Positions 33,640 to 41,478 of a stretch of DNA of 44,697 bases are shown piece by piece. This stretch comes from an uncultured Clostridia bacterium. Lineage in GTDB: Bacteria > Bacillota > Clostridia > Oscillospirales > Acutalibacteraceae. The position numbers and the translations under genes are program-made. Numbering within the stretch: the first letter of the stretch is position 1; the number at the start of each line of letters is the position of its first letter. The DNA lies in contig CALWUT010000007.1 of assembly GCA_944384825.1 (NCBI GenBank), forward strand, positions 1-44,697. Direction: 5' to 3'. The notes beneath the pieces are model-generated. The model did no database searches and was not told the origin of the DNA. It worked only from the letters and a program-made list of their open reading frames with translations.

Positions 33640-34626
33640 ATGAATAAAAATAAAAGCGTTATAGTAATAGGTACCGGAGGGACAATAGCAGGAGTAGGTA
33701 AAGACGGAATGACAGGAAATTATACATCTGCTAAAATTAAAGTAGAAAATTTAGTAGAAGAAATAACCCATTTAGATTTACTGGATAATGTAAAATCTAT
33801 TAATATGTTTGACGTAGATAGCTGTGATATAACTTTTGACAATCTGTTAAAAATAGCTAAATATATAAATAAAGCGTCAAAAGATGAAAATATTCAAGGG
33901 TTCGTAATTACTCAAGGAACGGATACTCTTGAAGAATCTGCTTACTTTTTAAATCTCACCATTAAAACAGATAAACCAGTTGTTATAACAGGATCAATGC
34001 GTCCCAATACCGCCATTAGCGCGGACGGACCGTTAAATTTATATCAGTCTATAGTTCTGGCAAGTAGTAAAGAAGCAAAGGGTAAAGGAGTTCTTACCGT
34101 CTTTTGCGATGGAATTTATTCTGCCAGAGAAGTCCGCAAGATCAATACTTTCCGTACTGACGCTTTTCATCAAAGAGATCTCGGCTGCTTAGGATATATG
34201 AGAGATGATAAAGTTTATTTTTACAATAATCCTATTAAACCTCATACTTTAAATACTGAGTTTGATGTTTCAAATATTTCTAAATTACCTAAAGTGGACG
34301 TAATTATGTTCTATATGGACGCAAGTGCAGATATCCTCGATTTTGCCGTTAATCACGCCGATGGACTCGTATTGGCAGGAGCAGGCTGCGGTGGCTCAAG
34401 CACTAATTGGGATAATAAAATTACTAAGCTTTTAGAAAATAACTATCCTATAGTACGCAGTTCAAGAATCGGCAATGGGTTGATTACTTTCAATGAAGAT
34501 GAACTTTTTACTACAGGTATTGGATCTAATAACTTAACTCCTGAAAAATCTAGAATACTTTTGTCCCTCGCACTTTCTAAAACTAAAAATATATCTGAAA
34601 TTCAAGAAATTTTTAATAAATACTAA
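33640..34626 (+). CDS. ansA: L-asparaginase
   Basis: A 328-residue type I/II-like asparaginase. VIGTGGTIAGVG carries the first catalytic Thr, and ITQGTDTLEESAYFL the second Thr-Asp pair. TGSMRPNTAISADGPLNLY and LVLAGAGCGG follow. There is no signal peptide, so it is cytoplasmic and converts Asn to Asp and ammonia. AAGGAG precedes the ATG. The gene has its own terminator. Confidence 0.93.
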   Translation: MNKNKSVIVIGTGGTIAGVGKDGMTGNYTSAKIKVENLVEEITHLDLLDNVKSINMFDVDSCDITFDNLLKIAKYINKASKDENIQGFVITQGTDTLEESAYFLNLTIKTDKPVVITGSMRPNTAISADGPLNLYQSIVLASSKEAKGKGVLTVFCDGIYSAREVRKINTFRTDAFHQRDLGCLGYMRDDKVYFYNNPIKPHTLNTEFDVSNISKLPKVDVIMFYMDASADILDFAVNHADGLVLAGAGCGGSSTNWDNKITKLLENNYPIVRSSRIGNGLITFNEDELFTTGIGSNNLTPEKSRILLSLALSKTKNISEIQEIFNKY

Positions 34627-34675
34627 TTATTTAACTTAATGAAAATTACCTTTTAAAACTTTTTTAAAATATAAA

Positions 34676-34720
34676 AACCCGATACTCCCTTTTTAGTTTG
34701 GGATTTTCGGGTTGATTTTA
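34676..34720 (+). terminator. terminator of ansA
   Basis: AACCCGA (34676-34682) pairs with TCGGGTT (34707-34713), with an inner TCCC/GGGA stem, followed by GATTTTAATTT. It also stands at the 3' end of the convergent Nif11-leader gene. Confidence 0.75.
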
Positions 34721-34726
34721 ATTTAC

Positions 34727-35662
34727 TTATTTATAAAAATCTATATAAGCCGCCTCATGTAGATAATTGCTCAGTATCACTGCGTCGTACCTTTTTTTGC
34801 GATTGATTGTTTGTAGGTCAAATTGTTCATAGATAATATCATTTATCCAACCTGCGAGTCTATTAAAATTTCCGAAAAAACTGTAGCACATGCTGCTATC
34901 AGCACACATAGTGCACGCATGAATATCTTCACAAATCAAATTACGGTTAAACTGCACTTCCACAAATTTACTCACGCTACTTATCACATTCATGAATAAA
35001 TTTGTCATTTCTTTGTCTTCCATGTACAATTCATTAGAATACCAAAAAAGCATAAATTGGTGCGTATATTTTCCATTAAGTTGAACTAAAGGAAACTTTT
35101 TTATTAAACCTTCTTTTGATTTTAAGTAATTTCTGAATGCATTTATTTTTTTAAAAACATCTTTGCCATCTTTGGTAAAAAAGCTTTCCTCGGTTAAAAT
35201 TTCTTTATTAGCGGGTGCTGAAGACGATCTAGAGAAGAGTTTCATGATTAACGCACCGGCAGTGAATGCGCCTAGGCCTACTCCAACTGTTTGCTTGTCA
35301 ACTTTATTTAAAACAGAACCACTTTCATTAACAGTTTTTTGTTTAACTTCTGCAGCTCCGGATAAAGGCACCATTCCACTCATTAGGCTTAGCGCCGAAA
35401 GCGCACCGGCTATTCCTTTTTTAGCTTCTAATTTTCCTCCTGCTACTTTTTCTAAATCACTCATTGAAACGTTTTGTAAATTCATTGACATTAAATCTGT
35501 TACCTCTTTAACCAATTTTTCGTAAGTACCTTCATAACCATATTCCTTACATATTTTGTAAACTTCTTCTACAGTTTGTGCTTTTTGAAAATTCTCATAT
35601 GCTTTTTTATCAGCTTTGATATTCTCCAACGTATACTTTAAATTCATAGTTTCTTTTTCCAT
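34727..35662 (-). CDS. Nif11-type double-glycine leader fused to a large membrane-active-looking cargo
   Basis: A 311-residue protein. Residues about 6-78 form a Nif11-like leader: helices with ENFQKAQTVEEVYKICKEYG and a final MSDLEKVAGGK whose Gly-Gly is the usual cut site of peptidase-containing ABC exporters. The cargo of about 230 residues starts with a Gly/Ala-rich segment, has one hydrophobic helix (TVGVGLGAFTAGALIM) and ends with a helical domain with Cys in CEDIHACTMCADSSMC. Nif11 leaders normally precede short RiPP cores, so a cargo this long is unusual. No modifying enzyme or exporter is nearby. ATG 35662 or 35647 may be used. A G9 tract lies just upstream. Confidence 0.65.
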   Translation of the reverse strand: MEKETMNLKYTLENIKADKKAYENFQKAQTVEEVYKICKEYGYEGTYEKLVKEVTDLMSMNLQNVSMSDLEKVAGGKLEAKKGIAGALSALSLMSGMVPLSGAAEVKQKTVNESGSVLNKVDKQTVGVGLGAFTAGALIMKLFSRSSSAPANKEILTEESFFTKDGKDVFKKINAFRNYLKSKEGLIKKFPLVQLNGKYTHQFMLFWYSNELYMEDKEMTNLFMNVISSVSKFVEVQFNRNLICEDIHACTMCADSSMCYSFFGNFNRLAGWINDIIYEQFDLQTINRKKRYDAVILSNYLHEAAYIDFYK

Positions 35663-35669
35663 GGTTTTT

Positions 35670-35678
35670 CCCCCCCCC
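35670..35678 (-). repeat. G9 homopolymer before the Nif11-leader gene
   Basis: On the coding strand nine G are followed by AAAAACC and the ATG. In such an AT-rich stretch this is exceptional. It occupies the Shine-Dalgarno position, so slippage would change spacing or strength of the ribosome site. Confidence 0.8.
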
Positions 35679-35721
35679 GATTTTAATTTTTTGTTAATTT
35701 ATTATTGGATCTATAAAGTAT

Positions 35722-35750
35722 ATTATAACTTATTTGGCTCAACCTTTCAA
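35722..35750 (-). promoter_or_regulatory. promoter of the Nif11-leader gene
   Basis: Minus strand TTGAAA (35745-35750), 17 bases, TATAAT (35722-35727): a near-consensus housekeeping promoter about 60 bases before the start codon. The rest of the gap up to ftsL is AT-rich without clear structure. Confidence 0.7.
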
Positions 35751-35910
35751 GTATAAAATTTATAATAGTTAAATTATTAACATAAAAAAGTTGTTTATAT
35801 CATATATTACGAGTTTAGTGTTTAAATATCAGTTTTAAACTCTATTAAAATAAATACATTTCATCAAATTTTGGATGAAAATGTATTTAATATGTAAATA
35901 TTTATATTTT

Positions 35911-36303
35911 TTACTTTATCTCTACTTTATCACCGGCATCTATAGTTAAAATTTCAACGCTTTCTTTTTCTTTTACAGGTACTACACTATTATTTGAGGT
36001 TATATTTTCACTTACTAATTTTATATTGAGTTGATCATTTCTATTTTTAAGATCATCCAACTCTTTGGAGCTTGTGTAAATTTGATGATTATATTCAGTT
36101 AATTTAGCTTGTCCGAATATAAAACCTCCAACAGTTGCTCCTGAGGCAATCAAAATACAAAAACTTTTAATTAATAATAACAGTTTCTCTTTAGCTTGTT
36201 TATTTTTTCTTGATTCGATACTGGGTAAATTTAATATTTGAGCAGATTTTTTCTGTTTCGGATCCTCAAATATCTCAAAATTATATGCAGCGTTTTTATA
36301 CAA
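35911..36303 (-). CDS. ftsL: FtsL-like division protein
   Basis: A 130-residue bitopic protein. A basic cytoplasmic tail is followed by one membrane helix (LLLLIKSFCILIASGATVGG) and a short coiled coil (SSKELDDLKNRNDQLNIKL). This layout and the position 28 bases after rsmH identify it as FtsL of the divisome. The start is TTG 36303 with TAGGAG upstream. The usual next gene (a penicillin-binding protein) is absent, so the division cluster is broken here. Confidence 0.7.
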   Translation of the reverse strand: MYKNAAYNFEIFEDPKQKKSAQILNLPSIESRKNKQAKEKLLLLIKSFCILIASGATVGGFIFGQAKLTEYNHQIYTSSKELDDLKNRNDQLNIKLVSENITSNNSVVPVKEKESVEILTIDAGDKVEIK

Positions 36304-36331
36304 CTAAACCACAACTCCTACAGTTTAAACA

Positions 36332-37264
36332 TTACAAAACTTTCTTGCACACACGCATTTTAGCACTTCTGCTTCGAAAATTCTTATCCACTTCTTCAGT
36401 TGAAGCTACAATCGGTTTTCTGTTTATTATCTTAATTTTTGGCAATTTTCCGCAGACACATATTGGAAACTCTGAAGGACAAATACAGCTTTTTCCCCAT
36501 TCCCTCATTTTTTGTTTCACAATTCTATCTTCCAACGAATGAAACGTTATTACTATCAAATTTGCGCCTAATTTCAACAGTTTTAAACATTGATCAAGAC
36601 AACAACTGAGATTTTCAAGTTCATTATTAACGTAAATTCTTATAGCTTGAAATGTTTTTCTTGCAGGATGTCCTCCATGCCGTCTAGCTGCACAAGGAAT
36701 AGCGTCAGTAATAATTTTTACTAGCTCTAAAGTGGTTTTAATAGGCTTTTTAGCTCTTCTTTCTACTACCAAATTAGCAATGCGATTTGAAAATCTTTCT
36801 TCCCCATATTTATATATAATTTCGCTAATTGCAGAGCTACTAAAAAAGTTGACTACATCATATGCAGATTTTCCTTCTTTACTCATTCTCATATCAAGAG
36901 GAGCATCATACCTATATGAAAATCCTCTCTCCGCTGAATCCAGTTGATAAGATGATATCCCTAGGTCAAGTACTATACCGTTAACTAAGTTTACTTCTAA
37001 GTTATGTACTATATCTCTAATATTAGCAAAATTATCCTTTATTATATTTACATTTTGAAATTCTTTAAGTCGGTTTTTACAAACTTCGATTGCATCGGGA
37101 TCTTGATCTATACATATTAATCTGCCTTTATCGGAAAGTCTTGAAGCTATTTCATAAGAAAGTCCTCCGCCTCCGGCCGTACAATCCACGTAAATTCCAT
37201 TTGGATCTATTTCTAACGCAGATAATGTTTCTTCTATCAGCACAGTTTTATGTTCATATTTCAA
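36332..37264 (-). CDS. rsmH: 16S rRNA (cytosine(1402)-N(4))-methyltransferase
   Basis: A 310-residue RsmH/MraW. EHKTVLIEETLSALEI is followed by the SAM site DCTAGGGGLSYEIAS, DLGISSYQLDSAERGFSYR, GHPARKTFQAIRIYVNNEL and ITFHSLEDRIVK. It methylates C1402 of 16S rRNA. The start is TTG 37264 after AGGAGAAGG. mraZ, its usual upstream neighbour, is not present. Confidence 0.95.
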   Translation of the reverse strand: MKYEHKTVLIEETLSALEIDPNGIYVDCTAGGGGLSYEIASRLSDKGRLICIDQDPDAIEVCKNRLKEFQNVNIIKDNFANIRDIVHNLEVNLVNGIVLDLGISSYQLDSAERGFSYRYDAPLDMRMSKEGKSAYDVVNFFSSSAISEIIYKYGEERFSNRIANLVVERRAKKPIKTTLELVKIITDAIPCAARRHGGHPARKTFQAIRIYVNNELENLSCCLDQCLKLLKLGANLIVITFHSLEDRIVKQKMREWGKSCICPSEFPICVCGKLPKIKIINRKPIVASTEEVDKNFRSRSAKMRVCKKVL

Positions 37265-37384
37265 ATAATACCTTCTCCTATTTGGAAGATTAAGTGTAAA
37301 CTGCCACGTTTTTAATTATACTTCAATCACATATGTTAGTTCAATCAAAATTATACATAAATTTAGAACTTCATTAACATATTT

Positions 37385-37409
37385 AAAAAAAAAAAAAAAA
37401 AAAAAAAAA
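37385..37409. repeat. A25 homopolymer
   Basis: Twenty-five consecutive A (T25 in the pduL transcript). It lies 11 bases after the pduL stop, and TTGTCAATTTGACAA just before it is a short palindrome, so it may serve as an extreme terminator tail. The exact length is prone to sequencing error. Confidence 0.7.
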
Positions 37410-37420
37410 TGTGGACATTG

Positions 37421-37990
37421 TCAAATTGACAAATATCCAACTAAATCTTTAGTATATCCTACTGCATTAGCTTCATCTGTATCTATATGCATTGAAAGTG
37501 AAAAATTATCATCTACTCTTAAAACTACGTCTTCAAATGTCAAAGATCTAAACTTATTTTTGATTTTTACTTTACCTATTTGACCATCCTTAATTCCCAA
37601 AAGTTTTGCATCATTAGAATTCATATGCACATGACGTTTAGATACAATCACTCCACTTTCAAGTAAAATTTCTTCATTAGGGCCTTTAATAACACATCCG
37701 GGTGTACCTTTTAAGTTTCCTGATTCCCGTATTTCACCTGATATTCCCAGTTTTATGCAATCGGTAAGTGAAACTTCAACTTGCGTCTTTTTACGGCACG
37801 GCCCTAAAACTATCACTCCATTTATCTCTCCTTTAGTACCTTTAATAGTTACCCTCTCCTCACACGCAAACTGCCCAGGCTGAGAAAGATATTTTTTAAT
37901 GTTAAGTTTGTAATTACTGCCAAATAATGAAAACATATCTTTTTCAGACAGATGGATATGTCTTGCTGAAACTTCAATAGGTACCTTCAT
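37421..37990 (-). CDS. pduL: PduL-type phosphate acyltransferase
   Basis: A 189-residue PduL. Two PTAC repeats are visible, VSARHIHLSEKDM and VSKRHVHMNSNDAK, each with the zinc-binding His pair, plus FACEERVTIKGTKG and MHIDTDEANAVG. It exchanges phosphate and CoA on acetyl or propionyl groups. No microcompartment genes or targeting tail are present, so a phosphotransacetylase role in acetate formation is likely. The nearest ribosome site is 38 bases upstream, see findings. Confidence 0.9.
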   Translation of the reverse strand: MKVPIEVSARHIHLSEKDMFSLFGSNYKLNIKKYLSQPGQFACEERVTIKGTKGEINGVIVLGPCRKKTQVEVSLTDCIKLGISGEIRESGNLKGTPGCVIKGPNEEILLESGVIVSKRHVHMNSNDAKLLGIKDGQIGKVKIKNKFRSLTFEDVVLRVDDNFSLSMHIDTDEANAVGYTKDLVGYLSI

Positions 37991-38032
37991 AAAATTTATC
38001 GCTACTCTAAGTTGTTCGAGCAGCTTCCCTCC

Positions 38033-38905
38033 TTAAAAATACATTTTACTTATTAACTTTTCATTTATATGTCCGTAAAAACTACTATCTTTTAGCGTTA
38101 TAAATTTAGCTTCAAAGGCAGATTGCCTGATCTCAATCTTTCCTTCAGTAGAAGTAAGCAAACATCTACTTCCATCTACCAGAATACTAAGATTGGATTT
38201 TTCCTTAGGTAAATACTCTATAACCAAACTTTCGCAAGAAGTCATAATAACACTTCGAGCTGTTAAAGAATGCGGACAGACAGGTGTAACAACCATGCAT
38301 TTCATTTCTGGTTCTACTATCGGCCCTCCTGCAGAAAGAGAATACGCTGTAGATCCCGTAGGCGTAGATACTATTATCCCATCCGCATGGTAGCTTGATA
38401 TACGTTCTGAATTCTTTAGCACTTTAAACCTCGCAACTTGAGAATCTAAACTCCTTGAAATTACCAAATCGTTAAAAACTAAAAATTCTTTTGAAGAATT
38501 TAAAAGCTTGGCTTTCAACATTATTCTACTGCTTAACTTATAATTTCCTTCCAGAATTTCTTCTAGTCTCTGCAAATTTTTACCTTGAAGACTTGCTAAA
38601 AAGCCTAAATGCCCGCTGTTAATTCCGAATATAGGTTTACCTTTTTGAGCACATAATTTTGCACAGTGTATGATTGTTCCATCTCCGCCGATGGCAATTA
38701 CTATATTACTATTTATTATTAACTCTTCAACATTTAAAACAAATTTTAAGTTTTTATAATTAAACTGTTTAATGTAGTTTTTGATCATTAAAAACTCATA
38801 TTCAGCAGAATTAAATGTTTCTAATATGTACCTTACTTTTCCAAGCGTTCCTATACTTTCAGCTCTAAATATAATTCCAAATTTCAAATTCCTATATCTC
38901 CTCAT
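38033..38905 (-). CDS. nadK: NAD kinase
   Basis: A protein of about 284-290 residues. VIAIGGDGTIIHCAKLC (GGDG motif), FGINSGHLGFLA and GIIVSTPTGSTAYSLSAGGP are diagnostic. It phosphorylates NAD to NADP. ATG 38905 touches its own GAGGAG, so the TTG at 38887 is the likelier start. tlyA lies 82 bases upstream, the usual Firmicutes order. Confidence 0.93.
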   Translation of the reverse strand: MRRYRNLKFGIIFRAESIGTLGKVRYILETFNSAEYEFLMIKNYIKQFNYKNLKFVLNVEELIINSNIVIAIGGDGTIIHCAKLCAQKGKPIFGINSGHLGFLASLQGKNLQRLEEILEGNYKLSSRIMLKAKLLNSSKEFLVFNDLVISRSLDSQVARFKVLKNSERISSYHADGIIVSTPTGSTAYSLSAGGPIVEPEMKCMVVTPVCPHSLTARSVIMTSCESLVIEYLPKEKSNLSILVDGSRCLLTSTEGKIEIRQSAFEAKFITLKDSSFYGHINEKLISKMYF

Positions 38906-38987
38906 TAATCTTTAGAATAAAACTAATGATTTATCCTTAACAGAATACATACCCTCAAACAAAAATACTAAATTTTACAATCATAAA

Positions 38988-39785
38988 TTAAAGATAGTTA
39001 TGAGATTCTTCTACTATCTTTTCTATTTTTACATTTTCACTCATAAAAGTATTGGCACTTCTTTTGATAAAAACTAAATACTCTATATTTCCCTCTGGCC
39101 CTTTTATAGGAGAATAATCAAGATCCAAAATAGAAAAGCCATTATTTAAACTAAAATTACATACCTTATGAATCGTTTCTATGTGAACACTTTTTTCTCT
39201 GACTACTCCCTTTTTTCCTACCTTTTTCCTTCCGGCTTCAAACTGTGGCTTTATTAAAATTACCCCACAAGCTTCATTTTTAATTATTTCTTTTATAACC
39301 GGAAGTACAAGAGTTAAAGAAATAAATGAAACATCTACGCCGAAAAAGTCAATTGTATGCTTTATTAAGTTTTTTTTCAAATAACGAATATTCGTGCGTT
39401 CCAAATTAACTACTTTAGAATTATTTCTTAATTTCCAATCGAGCTGACCATAACCTACATCTATACTATAAACAATATTACATCCATTTTGAAGCATGCA
39501 ATCCGTAAATCCACCTGTTGACGCTCCTACATCCATACAGTTTAAACTATCAAGTTTAATATTAAATTTATTTATAGCTTTTTCTAGCTTTAAACCTCCG
39601 CGGCTTACATATTTAAGCTTAGATCCTCTCACTTCTATTTTACAGTTGCCATCGTAATAAGTACCTGGTTTGTCAGATTTTTGATTTTCAACAAATACGA
39701 TACCTTCCATTATCATTATTTTCGCCTTTTCCCTACTGGGCGCTAATCCTCTGTTAAAAATTATAGTGTCTAATCGTTCTTTCAT
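38988..39785 (-). CDS. tlyA: TlyA-family rRNA 2'-O-methyltransferase
   Basis: A 265-residue protein. An N-terminal S4 RNA-binding domain (RLDTIIFNRGLAPSREKAKI) is joined to an FtsJ-like methyltransferase (NCMDVGASTGGFTDCML, IKPQFEAGRKKVGKKGVVRE). TlyA methylates 16S and/or 23S rRNA. Together with nadK it forms a conserved pair. No clean ribosome site is seen in front of the ATG. An inverted repeat with two AGGAGG motifs lies upstream. Confidence 0.9.
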   Translation of the reverse strand: MKERLDTIIFNRGLAPSREKAKIMIMEGIVFVENQKSDKPGTYYDGNCKIEVRGSKLKYVSRGGLKLEKAINKFNIKLDSLNCMDVGASTGGFTDCMLQNGCNIVYSIDVGYGQLDWKLRNNSKVVNLERTNIRYLKKNLIKHTIDFFGVDVSFISLTLVLPVIKEIIKNEACGVILIKPQFEAGRKKVGKKGVVREKSVHIETIHKVCNFSLNNGFSILDLDYSPIKGPEGNIEYLVFIKRSANTFMSENVKIEKIVEESHNYL

Positions 39786-39797
39786 ATTTAATGCTAT

Positions 39798-39845
39798 GGA
39801 GGCTTAAACTTAAGAAGTGAATTTATAACCTCCTTGTTAGCCTCC
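39798..39845. promoter_or_regulatory. inverted repeat in the tlyA leader
   Basis: GGAGGCT (39798-39804) and AGCCTCC (39839-39845) bracket about 34 bases. In the tlyA mRNA two AAGGAGG motifs occur at 39829-39846 without a following start codon, and one arm would pair with a motif. On the plus strand the same repeat is followed by T5 and resembles a terminator, though no plus-strand gene ends here. Confidence 0.35.
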
Positions 39846-39872
39846 TTTTTAAATTTTTATTTTCTGATTTAT

Positions 39873-40445
39873 TTAATTATATAAATTCATCGCTTTTTCT
39901 GTATTACTTTCAAGCATTAACTTCAAAGCCAAATAAGAATTATGTAAAACTGATTCCAGATTTTTAATTTCTTCTTTCGAAAATTTAGATAAAACCCAGT
40001 CTGTCAAATTCCATTTTTCATTAGGTTTATTTCCAACGCCTATTTTTATACGTGAAAACTTATTAGTATCTATTAATTCAATTATATTTTTGACACCATT
40101 TTGTCCACCATGAGATCCTTCTTTTCGTATTCTCAGCTTTCCTACTGGAAGAGAAATGTCATCGAAAAGGACAATTATTCTGTCGGAAGGAATTTTATAA
40201 AATGTCATAGCTTCGAAAACCGACTGTCCGCTAAGATTCATATAGGTTTGAGGTTTAATCATTAATATCTTTTTATTTTTTATTTCGCAAATGCCGCAAA
40301 GTCCTTTAAATTTATTTACATTAATATCGCAATTAATTTTACGAGCAATGTAATCAATAGCTATAAAACCGGCATTATGCCTTGTATTTTCATATTTAGA
40401 TCCGGGATTACCCAGACCAACTACTATGTAATCAATATTTTTCAT
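39873..40445 (-). CDS. pth: peptidyl-tRNA hydrolase
   Basis: A 190-residue Pth. VGLGNPGSKYENTRHNAGF holds N21-R22-H23-type catalytic residues. MIKPQTYMNLSGQSV, LFDDISLPVGKLRIR (catalytic Asp) and GSHGGQNGVKNI follow. It recycles peptidyl-tRNA. ATG 40445 is preferred over GTG 40454 because AAGAAGTG lies before it. It follows prs by 27 bases, in the common glmU-prs-pth order. Confidence 0.95.
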   Translation of the reverse strand: MKNIDYIVVGLGNPGSKYENTRHNAGFIAIDYIARKINCDINVNKFKGLCGICEIKNKKILMIKPQTYMNLSGQSVFEAMTFYKIPSDRIIVLFDDISLPVGKLRIRKEGSHGGQNGVKNIIELIDTNKFSRIKIGVGNKPNEKWNLTDWVLSKFSKEEIKNLESVLHNSYLALKLMLESNTEKAMNLYN

Positions 40446-40472
40446 GGTTTTCACTTCTTGTTTTAAATTACT

Positions 40473-41435
40473 TTACTCTAATATCATAGTGGATACAGGA
40501 GTATCAAGATGTATTCTTTTAATAGCTTCTGAAATGACAGGCGCTACATTTAAAATTGTAAATTTATCTATTATCTTTTCTTCGGGAATAGGAATGGTAT
40601 TCATAAAAACAACTTTCTTAATCGGACTGCTTTTAAGCCTTTCTACAGCTTTTCCCGAAAGCACCCCATGTGTCGTATATACAAATACTTCTTTCGCTCC
40701 GCCTTTTTCAATTATTGCTTCTGCCGCATTACATATAGTTCCGGCTGTATCTATAATATCATCAACCAATATTACTTTTTTACCACGTACATCTCCTATA
40801 ATATTTACAACTTCACTTACATTCGCTTTTGGACGTCGTTTGTCCACAAGCGCTAAAGGACAAGATAATCTAGTCGCGAATTGACGCGCTCTGGAAATAG
40901 AACCCAAATCCGGAGCTAAAACTGTAAATTCTTCCGGATTAAATCCCTCTGTTTCTTTTATAAAACTGGTAAAGAGAGGCGCTGCTATTATATGATCCAC
41001 CGGAATATTAAAAAATCCTTGAATTTGAAGAGTATGAAGTTCCATGGTTAAGATTCTGTTTGCTCCTGCGGCCGTTATTAAATCCGATACAAGCTTAGCT
41101 GATATCGGATCTCGCGGTCTTGCTTTTCTGTCTTGACGTGCATAGCCAAAATAAGGAATAACTGCTGTAATACGTGATGCTGAAGCTCTTTTAATAGCAT
41201 CGATCATTATTAACAGTTCCACTAAATTTTCATTTACCGGCTTACTTGTAGACTGAATTATAAAACAATCTGACCCTCTGACGGATTCCTGAATACTAAC
41301 ATTTATTTCGCCATCACTAAAGCGAGTAACCTCGGATTTCCCTACTTCACATCCCAGTTCAAGAGCAATGTCTTTAACCAAGCTAGGATTAGAATTACCT
41401 GCAAAAATTTTCATGTTCTCAGTTTTATGCTTCAT
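40473..41435 (-). CDS. prs: ribose-phosphate pyrophosphokinase
   Basis: A 320-residue PRPP synthase. KIFAGNSNPSLVKDIALELG, YFGYARQDRKARPRDPISAK (flexible ATP loop), VDHIIAAPLF, and the PRPP-binding VILVDDIIDTAGTICNAAEA are intact. It makes PRPP for nucleotide, His and Trp synthesis. AAGGAGA precedes the ATG. It lies 43 bases after glmU. Confidence 0.97.
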   Translation of the reverse strand: MKHKTENMKIFAGNSNPSLVKDIALELGCEVGKSEVTRFSDGEINVSIQESVRGSDCFIIQSTSKPVNENLVELLIMIDAIKRASASRITAVIPYFGYARQDRKARPRDPISAKLVSDLITAAGANRILTMELHTLQIQGFFNIPVDHIIAAPLFTSFIKETEGFNPEEFTVLAPDLGSISRARQFATRLSCPLALVDKRRPKANVSEVVNIIGDVRGKKVILVDDIIDTAGTICNAAEAIIEKGGAKEVFVYTTHGVLSGKAVERLKSSPIKKVVFMNTIPIPEEKIIDKFTILNVAPVISEAIKRIHLDTPVSTMILE

Positions 41436-41478
41436 AAACTTCTCTCCTTATTTTTATCTCTAAGGCTAATATATCTAA

